Shown here piece after piece: positions 45,344 through 52,376 of a stretch of DNA of 64,000 nucleotides. The notes under the pieces are model-generated. The model was given only the letters and a program-made list of their open reading frames with translations. It did no database searches and was not told the origin of the DNA. The position numbers and the translations under genes were made by a program. Origin of the DNA: Paenibacillus sp. FSL R5-0341 (lineage in GTDB: Bacteria > Bacillota > Bacilli > Paenibacillales > Paenibacillaceae); NCBI RefSeq assembly GCF_037975235.1, contig NZ_CP150241.1:4650001-4714000 (forward strand), read 5' to 3'. Numbering within the stretch: position 1 is the stretch's first letter; each line of letters begins with the position of its first letter.

Positions 45344-45421
45344 TAACCGTATAACATATTTAGATATAACAAAGCCCGCGTTTTTCGCGGGGTTCTGGTC
45401 ATATCTAAATAAACTCGGTTA
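45344..45421. repeat. Three-tier nested inverted repeat
   Basis: TAACCG/CGGTTA (45344-45349, 45416-45421) encloses TATTTAGATAT/ATATCTAAATA (45357-45367, 45401-45411), which encloses CCCGCG/CGCGGG (45375-45380, 45386-45391). All three arms are perfect and nearly concentric. It follows the OsmC stop by 43 bases. There is no T-run, so it is not a standard terminator; a structured RNA or a small non-coding repeat element is possible. Confidence 0.6.
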
Positions 45422-45548
45422 TAAACTTCGTTTGGCCCTTTGAGAAAATATCCTGTTCGAATTAAAGACACTCTCCTTATTTGTTTCCAGCAACCGCCTT
45501 TCTGTACGAAGTAGATATAAAGTAGCCGCTTTTTTTTGATTCATGATA

Positions 45549-45585
45549 ACAAAAAAACCGTGATGGACATCTGTCCACCACGGTT
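45549..45585 (-). terminator. Terminator of the acetamidase-like gene
   Basis: On the minus strand AACCGTG-GTGGAC pairs with GTCCAT-CACGGTT, then TTTTTG. Confidence 0.87.
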
Positions 45586-45603
45586 GAATAATGAAATCTA
45601 TTA

Positions 45604-47160
45604 TTACTTTGTACTTAACGATACATTTGCTGTTAACGTCTTGTCGATCGTCGTCCAGTTTACATAAGCACCTAGTATTTCATTAATAATAGAAACCGGA
45701 ACTACGGTTTCGCCTTTTAAAAGCTTTGGTACGTTACGATTGAACACTAGTTTATCGTTAATTGAATACACATCTGAACCAATTTGAGCACTTATATTTT
45801 TCGCGCCTAATTTGATTTGCGTTGTACGCGTCTTATTATCCCATACTACTGTACCACCCAATAGCTCGGAAATGGTTCGAATCGGTACGTAGAACTCATC
45901 GTTATGAACAACCGGTTTGATTGTCGTACCACCTACATTCATGGCAACGTCAACATATTCAAGGAAATCGGTCTTTCGAATGAGTCCATGAACCCCTTTC
46001 GTTCGATCTACGACCTGAGATACTTCATAATCCGTTGCGGCCGATAGGTACGCATAAGCTACACTTCTATCCATATCAAGCTTATCGGATAAGAATTGAA
46101 TCGATTCACGTACGGATTCTTTCATTGCTTCATCCAAATCAGGGTCCAGTCCAATTGGAATCCAATAATCCTCGGTTTCAGCAAAGGGTTGCGTGAATTC
46201 TCCACGATGTGGTAGTGATGGATCACCTTTCTTTAACACCGTTAACCGAACTGTCCCCCTTAAGGAAGCTTCCAATGCAGTTAACGCTACTTCCCCATCT
46301 CCTTGAGCAAAGTGTGGATCTCCAGTATAGAAGAGCCCACCTTTAACTTGAATCGGATAATAGATAGTTGCACCAACACCCAACTCATTAATATCCATAT
46401 TCCCTCCTGTTTCAATAGGTGGGATAGAACTCACAACCTCGCTGGTATTTGGTGCAACCCCCATAACACCTAGAAACGGGTTAATTGGAAAACGAACATT
46501 TTTGCCAGCTTTTGTTGGTAATACACCATACCAATTGCCGTTAATTTCTTCAATAGGCGTAAATATAGATACATTATTATATAATTCCGGTTTTGTTGCG
46601 CTAGCTCCCTCTTGTGGGCCTGTATTTTCTGGAAATTCGTTAGGAAGGGCACCTTTACCATGGCGGTTAGAAATGACACCATATGGAACTCGAGTCTGCA
46701 ACGAAAGGACTTCTACTTTAAGAACATCTCCTGGCTCCGCTCCCTCAACCGCTACTGGCCCAGTGATAATATGAGGTCCGTCTTCTACATAATCATGCTT
46801 AATCGCAGAAGCCGCAATCACCTTCGCATCATCCAACACTCCATCGGGTGAGATACCGAATTTGCCGAAGTACTCCACTGGATTTCTCCCTTGATCCTCC
46901 ATCAGTCCCTCATGCGATACCGTATCAAATGTTACAGCACTTCCTGATGGTACAGTAAGAATCGGAGAGCTGTCTCGATTAGGCAGTGATCCCCAGCGAA
47001 TGTTCTCAATCGCAGATGTTACATAATAATCACCTTCTACCTTATCGATGGTAGTTGGTTGCAGCGGCATACTGAAGCCCACTGAAGGTAAAGCACATGT
47101 AAGCATACCTATAATCCCTACTGAAACCCCAAATTTCCTAATGGTTCGGTTAATAAACAT
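45604..47160 (-). CDS. Secreted acetamidase/formamidase with copper-amine-oxidase-N domain
   Basis: 518 residues. Signal peptide (about 1-30), FmdA/AmdA acetamidase-formamidase domain (about 35-400; GPHIITGPVAVEGAEPGDVL, TGDPHFAQGDGEV) and a C-terminal copper-amine-oxidase-N-type stalk domain (about 405-515; YVPIRTISELLGGTVVWDN). The enzyme family cleaves formamide or short amides to ammonia. Members are normally cytoplasmic; export plus a wall-associated stalk is unusual and suggests extracellular use. GGAGGGG precedes the ATG. Monocistronic. Confidence 0.88.
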   Translation of the reverse strand: MFINRTIRKFGVSVGIIGMLTCALPSVGFSMPLQPTTIDKVEGDYYVTSAIENIRWGSLPNRDSSPILTVPSGSAVTFDTVSHEGLMEDQGRNPVEYFGKFGISPDGVLDDAKVIAASAIKHDYVEDGPHIITGPVAVEGAEPGDVLKVEVLSLQTRVPYGVISNRHGKGALPNEFPENTGPQEGASATKPELYNNVSIFTPIEEINGNWYGVLPTKAGKNVRFPINPFLGVMGVAPNTSEVVSSIPPIETGGNMDINELGVGATIYYPIQVKGGLFYTGDPHFAQGDGEVALTALEASLRGTVRLTVLKKGDPSLPHRGEFTQPFAETEDYWIPIGLDPDLDEAMKESVRESIQFLSDKLDMDRSVAYAYLSAATDYEVSQVVDRTKGVHGLIRKTDFLEYVDVAMNVGGTTIKPVVHNDEFYVPIRTISELLGGTVVWDNKTRTTQIKLGAKNISAQIGSDVYSINDKLVFNRNVPKLLKGETVVPVSIINEILGAYVNWTTIDKTLTANVSLSTK

Positions 47161-47454
47161 TACATCCCCTCCACTACTTATGTAATATTACCTAACACTT
47201 AAATACACACTATCATATAAATATATTTACAACAATGTTTTTTTGTTAATAAAAACAACATTATAAAGCTATATATCAAGAAAAATATATAAATATAAAT
47301 TTTATCTCAATATACTTATCATATATAAGGTATATAAAATTTAAATATATTTAGTAAACTTGAGGATTCTCCTTCAGAGATTTGAACAAACGAAATTAAG
47401 TTACAGGGAAATTATGTATGTATTTCATGTATCTGATCCCGCCTTAGGAACACT
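47161..47454. other. Very AT-rich intergenic DNA
   Basis: Nearly all A and T between the acetamidase start and the sulfurtransferase relic. Must contain the acetamidase promoter. No ORF or clear regulator site. Confidence 0.5.
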
Positions 47455-47611
47455 ACTGCATTCCGGTTCCGGTATAATCACCTGTCCACATGTGATTGCA
47501 CTGGAAAAAGCGGGATTCTCAAATGTGAAGCTGTATTCCGGAAGTTGGAGAAATTGAATTAATTATTATCAGGAGAATCCAGTGGCTATCGGGGAAAAAT
47601 AAAGACTAAAG
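47455..47611 (+). pseudogene. Decayed 3' fragment of a sulfurtransferase gene
   Basis: Reads SGSGIITCPHVIALEKAGFSN, VKLYSGSWRN, stop, INYYQENPVAIGEK, stop. This matches CGSGVSACPNVIALEEAGYTN and following residues of the intact sulfurtransferase at 37758-38597. The catalytic Cys of the CGSG loop is Ser, an internal stop is present and everything upstream is missing. Its end overlaps the 3' end of the opposite-strand gene at 47569. Confidence 0.82.
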
Positions 47612-48159
47612 AGCCCATGTTTTCGGCATACATCGTAAAAATCTTTTGAAACAATGGGTTTGAAGATATTTATATACTCCAGCATAAAAAATTCATGCTC
47701 GCCAATTCGCTCTTCATGAAGGCAGATTCGAGATACAACTTTAACGTTCTTACGTGGAGGCTGTTGTACAGATGCAGCAATGACCGCTTTGCGTCCATAT
47801 TCCGAACGTTCATAATCGAAAACATCCAAACGATCAAGCTGATGTACAGTCCAATAGTTTTTTTCAACCGAACGACCGTCGTGGTAACACACCGTTGTCG
47901 GAATAAACTGGGTGTTTGTTTTCGTTTCCTCCAACAGCGTTTTAAAATGATCTGATACGTGTCTCGTTCCTGTAATCGTCTCAAAATAATCCACGTTCAG
48001 GTTGCGCACCGTAGACAGCAACTCAACCTCTGCCGTTGTCCCCTCTGGCAACGGATTCTCTATCGCCAAATAATTCATATCTAATTGGGGAGTGAAGGTC
48101 GTTCCGCCACTAATAAACCCTCTACCTGGATATTGAGATTCCAGAAAATAATAGTTCAT
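47569..48159 (-). CDS. Immunity-protein-like hypothetical protein (Imm11/Imm43-like)
   Basis: 196 residues, no signal peptide. Layout resembles the DUF1629/Imm11 or Imm43 type immunity proteins of polymorphic toxin systems: an N-terminal MNYYFL strand, HVSDHFKTLLEET, FIPTTVCYHDG, YWTVHQLDRLDVFDYERS, a hydrophobic strand EFFMLEYIN, and a C-terminal VSKDFYDVCRKHGLFSLYFS. Assignment is from pattern memory only. AAGGAG lies ten bases before the ATG. No toxin gene is adjacent. Confidence 0.45.
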   Translation of the reverse strand: MNYYFLESQYPGRGFISGGTTFTPQLDMNYLAIENPLPEGTTAEVELLSTVRNLNVDYFETITGTRHVSDHFKTLLEETKTNTQFIPTTVCYHDGRSVEKNYWTVHQLDRLDVFDYERSEYGRKAVIAASVQQPPRKNVKVVSRICLHEERIGEHEFFMLEYINIFKPIVSKDFYDVCRKHGLFSLYFSPIATGFS

Positions 48160-48209
48160 AGAAAGAAGTCTCCTTTCCGAATTATGTGCTTTTCAAGTGT
48201 GGAGTGATC

Positions 48210-49247
48210 TTAAAACCGGGAGAGCCGGCAAGGTTCTAATTCATTTCTTGTGCCATCAATAATTTCACTTGCAGCCAGATGCGCAATCAGCGGTGCCAGC
48301 GTAATTGCAGAATGCATCACCGTCAGATAAAGTCCATTACTATGATCTTGGAAGCCCACGATCGGATAACCGTCTTCAGGCATGGGTCTCCATCCAACCT
48401 TTATGCTTTCCAGTTCCAGTTGATTTCCATGTTTTAGACTACGACGCAATGTGTCGAACGCTCGCTTACCGACCGCCTGCGGTCCGTTTTCCTCCGACTC
48501 GTCGATATAATCTTCCGCAGCCAGCAGCGTATAATCCGTCAGTTGACGCGCTTCAAATTGCGCATTGGAGATTAATGTGTGTATCAGTTTATTTGCAGTT
48601 TTCATCCGAATCAGAATGGAAGGTGACGACGTTACAGGCACGTGACAACCTAACGGGTTACAAAGTTCGGGTGTACCTGTTCCAGCGGCCAATACCACGA
48701 CATCTGACTCCACAAAACCCTTGGACGTATGAACGCCAATCAGGCGGGAACCCTCCTGCTGCAGCTCTGTAACGTTGGTTTCGAACTGAATTCTTGCTCC
48801 ATACGCTTGCGCTTTGCTCAACAACAGCTCCGTTACCGCTATAGGGTCCAGCGCACCTTCTTCGCTCACAAAAACCGCTTCATCCGGATACTTCTTCAGA
48901 TTCGGTTCCAGTGCCTCAAGCTGCTCCCGGTTTAATTTTTGAGAGCCATGTTGCTCCCTTAGAGGCGGAGTGTCCCAAGTTAGCGCTCCATGCCAATGAA
49001 TTTTCAGTTCAGACAACTCTTGCTGAAGTGTATGATATTCTTCCACAGCTGCATCATACAAATGCCAATATTCCGGAGCTACCCTATGCGTGGTATGTAT
49101 CCAGGCAAACGATTTTTCCGTGACTTCACGCGCCGCGGCAGGGTGTCGTTCAATAACGGTGACATCTTGGTTTCGTTTGGATAGATGATAGGCCATACAC
49201 GCCCCAACAATCCCTGCACCAACAATCACAATTTTTTGTTTATTCAA
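48210..49247 (-). CDS. FAD-dependent amino-acid oxidase-like oxidoreductase (DAO family)
   Basis: 345 residues: N-terminal FAD motif IVIVGAGIVGACMAYHLSKR, then substrate domain, C-terminal GWRPMPEDGYPIVGF and GLYLTVMHSAIT. Resembles D-amino-acid oxidase, glycine oxidase or DadA relatives; substrate unknown. TTG start at 49247 with AAAGGAGAG six bases before it. It follows the Btr-like regulator gene by 80 bases on the same strand. Confidence 0.85.
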   Translation of the reverse strand: MNKQKIVIVGAGIVGACMAYHLSKRNQDVTVIERHPAAAREVTEKSFAWIHTTHRVAPEYWHLYDAAVEEYHTLQQELSELKIHWHGALTWDTPPLREQHGSQKLNREQLEALEPNLKKYPDEAVFVSEEGALDPIAVTELLLSKAQAYGARIQFETNVTELQQEGSRLIGVHTSKGFVESDVVVLAAGTGTPELCNPLGCHVPVTSSPSILIRMKTANKLIHTLISNAQFEARQLTDYTLLAAEDYIDESEENGPQAVGKRAFDTLRRSLKHGNQLELESIKVGWRPMPEDGYPIVGFQDHSNGLYLTVMHSAITLAPLIAHLAASEIIDGTRNELEPCRLSRF

Positions 49248-49327
49248 AACTAACTCTCCTTTGTCACCCTATCACCCCAAGGAATCCATTTTCCAAAGTT
49301 CGGAAGGGTTTGCTCCTATTTCGTTGA

Positions 49328-50935
49328 TTAGACATTCTCCACCAACTTAACGATCTCGTCCAATTGCCCATCGACCGCCAGCGGTGTGTACATCCACCAT
49401 TTGTCGTAGGATACCTTATGCACGTTTCTATTCCGAACAGCATTCAAGCTCCTCCATACTTCCGAACGACACAGTTTGCGAAAGGCGGCTTCGGCACGCG
49501 GGTTTTGCCCATTGACCATGATAAACAATCGATCCGCGTCATAATGACAGAGTTCTTCGAATGGAAGCTTTTCCGAGAAAGCGTTATGACCATTATAGTC
49601 ATTAATGAATTGCTGCACGAGCGGATGAGGCTTCAATTGAAGAGAGCGGTACAGCACATGCCCCATGTTCCGGTCACCTGCCACGCGAAAGCCCGTATCA
49701 TCGATCACCAGTGCCGCATACGTATCTTGCAGTCCGATAGTGGAACAGAGTCGCTCCTTTGTCTGGGCAACCTTAAGCTGATGTTGTTCCATCCACTCTC
49801 TGCTTCTCTTACGTTTGTTAACAACGGCAGATACACTGTCTAACTGTTGGTATACGTCCTGAGATTGCCAGGGGATACGTACCACCTCGGCGATCGTGGA
49901 AAATTGTTCGTATTCCCCTGTCGTCATATGCTCATATCCCAAAATAAGATCTGGCTCCATTTCGCGAATCGCCTCAAGATCGTATGGTGCCCATACAAAC
50001 GGTTTCATCTCAGGCAAATACGGACGAACGTACTCGTTGCGGAATAAATGATAATCCGGTGCTCCGATCGGCGTCATGCCAAGTGCAAGCAAATGGGAGG
50101 TAAACAGCAGACCGATAACACGCGGCTCATGTTTCTTGATATAGACGCTGGGAGATACGCCTTCTTGCTGTTTGAACCTTCGGCTGAAATAAAACTCGTC
50201 CTTGAATCCAACCTGTGTGGCAATAGAGTGCATGTCCCGGCTTGATGATCTCAGCAAACGTTTCGCATGGTCGACTCGCACACGATGCAAATAATCCATT
50301 GGGCTTGTTCCTGTTACCTGCCTGAAAATATGGCTATACTGCCTCGTGCCAACGCAGGCGATAGCAGCCAACTCCCCCACCTTCCAATTGTGCTGGTAAT
50401 TTTCCTCCATATGAGTGATGGTCCGCAGCACAGCCTCCTTGGTACTCGCCGGCTGATTCGCACAAGCCTTGACCGCAAAGTGAAAAACCGCTTCTTGCAG
50501 TAAAATTTCCCGCCTAAAGCGGCTCATCCCCATATCGGTCGTCCGTAGCTCAGCAATTTGATCGAGTAGTTCCATCAGATTGGCCAACGGCTGAATTGCA
50601 ACCACTCGGTTTCCGATCATTGCCAGTGGATGTTCCTCTGGTTCTCCTTGCCAGTCGGCATCAAACTCTAGCTTATGCCCGTGCACGATATGTCCAGGCT
50701 GATGCTCCCACTCCAAGATCGTACCGGGGAGAACCAGAATACTGCTGCTTGGAACGATTGTAAGGCGTTGTCCGTCCAAAACGGCAACGCCTTCTCCCTC
50801 ATCAATGACCCATAGTTCATAATTGTCGGGTGCAAACATCGTGTGTTCTATACCCGAATGAAACGTATATACATCAAGCCCAATCCAACGTAATCGTACG
50901 TTATCCATGGGCAAATCGAAGTTCTGCCACTCCAC
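49328..50935 (-). CDS. AraC regulator with C-terminal siderophore-binding domain (Btr-like)
   Basis: 535 residues: cupin-type N-terminal domain (about 15-110), AraC double HTH (about 165-270; GTSPMDYLHRVRVDHAKRLL, SIATQVGFKDEFYFSRRFK) and a FecB/BtuF-like binding domain (about 275-535; LLFTSHLLALGMTPIGAPDY, EMEPDLILGYEHM, KWWMYTPLAVDGQLDEI). There is no signal or membrane helix, so it binds imported ferric siderophore inside the cell like Bacillus Btr. GTG start with AAAGGTG; Fur box upstream. It probably activates the neighbouring iron genes. Confidence 0.88.
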   Translation of the reverse strand: MEWQNFDLPMDNVRLRWIGLDVYTFHSGIEHTMFAPDNYELWVIDEGEGVAVLDGQRLTIVPSSSILVLPGTILEWEHQPGHIVHGHKLEFDADWQGEPEEHPLAMIGNRVVAIQPLANLMELLDQIAELRTTDMGMSRFRREILLQEAVFHFAVKACANQPASTKEAVLRTITHMEENYQHNWKVGELAAIACVGTRQYSHIFRQVTGTSPMDYLHRVRVDHAKRLLRSSSRDMHSIATQVGFKDEFYFSRRFKQQEGVSPSVYIKKHEPRVIGLLFTSHLLALGMTPIGAPDYHLFRNEYVRPYLPEMKPFVWAPYDLEAIREMEPDLILGYEHMTTGEYEQFSTIAEVVRIPWQSQDVYQQLDSVSAVVNKRKRSREWMEQHQLKVAQTKERLCSTIGLQDTYAALVIDDTGFRVAGDRNMGHVLYRSLQLKPHPLVQQFINDYNGHNAFSEKLPFEELCHYDADRLFIMVNGQNPRAEAAFRKLCRSEVWRSLNAVRNRNVHKVSYDKWWMYTPLAVDGQLDEIVKLVENV

Positions 50936-50956
50936 CGTATGTCACCTTTTTCTAAA

Positions 50957-50971
50957 TGAAAACAATTCTCA
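50957..50971. promoter_or_regulatory. Fur box upstream of the Btr-like gene
   Basis: On the minus strand TGAGAATTGTTTTCA matches 12 of 15 Fur consensus positions, 22 bases before the GTG start. Confidence 0.7.
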
Positions 50972-51004
50972 TCTACAACTTATTGTACGACAATTCAAAT
51001 ATGC

Positions 51005-51035
51005 AGAAAAGCCCCCTTTATCCAGGGAGCTTTTA
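51005..51035 (-). terminator. Terminator of the iron-binding lipoprotein gene
   Basis: On the minus strand AAAAGCTCCCT pairs with AGGGGGCTTTT with one mismatch, following the stop codon at 51049. Confidence 0.75.
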
Positions 51036-51048
51036 CACCAATTCTTCA

Positions 51049-52083
51049 TTATTGATTATGTTGTTTGAACAATTCCACGGCTTCATCCAGCAGAGCATCC
51101 GTGGAGAATAACGTGTAAGACCACCATTTGTCATGTGGCACAATGAAGACGTTGCCGTTTTTGACCGCAGGGAGGTTTTCCCACAGGCTCGATTCCTGCA
51201 TTTTTTCATAAAATTCCGTCGAACCCGGTTGGGTATCATTGACCTTAATGATCAAATAATCCGCGGTAAGCTCCGGCAATTTCTCCAGTGACTGCGGCTC
51301 CGTGTACACGACGAATCCATCGCTTTTATCAACCTCTTCCTGAACCCATGGCATGCGCTTTAATCCAAGCAGATCGTGCAATACATACCCCATGTTTCGG
51401 CTACCTGCTACTTGGAAGGAATCCTTGAAGATTTCTACAGCCGCTACTGTCTCGTCTGCTCCAACAAGATTGCTCATTTCAGCTTTGCGTTCTACTACTT
51501 TGGTTTCATGTTTCGTGATCCATTCTTCTGCTTCCGCTTTTTTACCCACGATATCGCCAATGTATCTCAGTTGATCGTATAGATTGTCTTCCCATGGATA
51601 GATAATCGTCGGAGCGATTTTCTCCAGTTGCTCGATTATATCCGCTTCGACAAAGGAAGAAGCGATAATTAGATCAGGCTGAAGTGATGCCACTGCTTCC
51701 ATATTAGGTGGATAGTCTCCGGCAATTTCAACTTCGCTGGCAGCATTTTTTAGATAATAATCCTGTTCGATTTCATATTGAAGTCCACCTACTGGCGTAA
51801 TGCCCAGAGCCAACAGTTGCGTTGTTGCACTGATGGAAAAAATGCGCTGCGGTGTCACGGGAATCTCTTTTGTTCCGGTAGGATCCGTGAAAGATTTCGT
51901 TTGTGAAGCGTTGGCGGATGCCGCCTCTTCCTGACTCGCAGTTCCTGCGTCCGTTGATAATGAAGCTGTCTGACTTCCGGTGGAAGAACCGCTATCGGCC
52001 TGTGTGCCACATCCCGCCATAATAAGGACCATCAGTAATATCATTGCTGCAGACATCATGCTATAGGTACCTCTTCGTTTCAT
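51049..52083 (-). CDS. Iron-siderophore substrate-binding lipoprotein (orphan)
   Basis: 344 residues. Lipobox LIMAGCGTQ, Ser/Thr-rich linker, FecB-type fold (RIFSISATTQLLALGITPVGG, LQPDLIIASSF, DKWWSYTLFSTDALLDEAVEL). It resembles the binding half of the Btr-like protein next door, for example SRNMGYVLHDLLGLK against DRNMGHVLYRSLQLK. No permease or ATPase adjoins it; it may use the FecCD system at 19.9-21.8 kb or one outside the window. Fur box upstream. Confidence 0.9.
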   Translation of the reverse strand: MKRRGTYSMMSAAMILLMVLIMAGCGTQADSGSSTGSQTASLSTDAGTASQEEAASANASQTKSFTDPTGTKEIPVTPQRIFSISATTQLLALGITPVGGLQYEIEQDYYLKNAASEVEIAGDYPPNMEAVASLQPDLIIASSFVEADIIEQLEKIAPTIIYPWEDNLYDQLRYIGDIVGKKAEAEEWITKHETKVVERKAEMSNLVGADETVAAVEIFKDSFQVAGSRNMGYVLHDLLGLKRMPWVQEEVDKSDGFVVYTEPQSLEKLPELTADYLIIKVNDTQPGSTEFYEKMQESSLWENLPAVKNGNVFIVPHDKWWSYTLFSTDALLDEAVELFKQHNQ

Positions 52084-52117
52084 TAAATAAATCTCCTCGC
52101 TTTGCAGTATTCAGTAA

Positions 52118-52132
52118 TGAGAATCAATATCA
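52118..52132. promoter_or_regulatory. Fur box upstream of the orphan lipoprotein
   Basis: TGAGAATCAATATCA matches 13 of 15 Fur consensus positions, 34 bases before the minus-strand ATG. It could also reach the plus-strand AraC fusion. Confidence 0.8.
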
Positions 52133-52376
52133 CTTAGAATAGAATACCGGACAGTCCTCTACTTTGCACATGGAGAATTCGGCGATTTTCTTTAGATCAT
52201 TGAGAGGTCAAGACATCAAACATTTTTCGTCTTTATACTCGACAGTTATAAGAAGAATCCGGTGCTACCGAGGAAACGTTTTGGAAAGTGACAAAAAGCC
52301 ACTAATATTATTATATAATAACCTCACCACATATAAGGCTGGCTTCAGCAGCTCATGGAAGGAAGACAACTCTCTA

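Larger units (their letters stand above)
45302..45603. other. Convergent intergenic region
   Basis: Contains the nested inverted repeat at 45344-45421 and the terminator at 45549-45585. The bases between show no ORF or other feature. Confidence 0.6.

Noticed and set aside
52164-52376. Upstream 71 codons of the AraC-SBP frame as true N-terminus
   Set aside because: No RBS before 52164, no similarity to the paralogue at 60822, and the paralogue alignment begins near the TTG at 52377.
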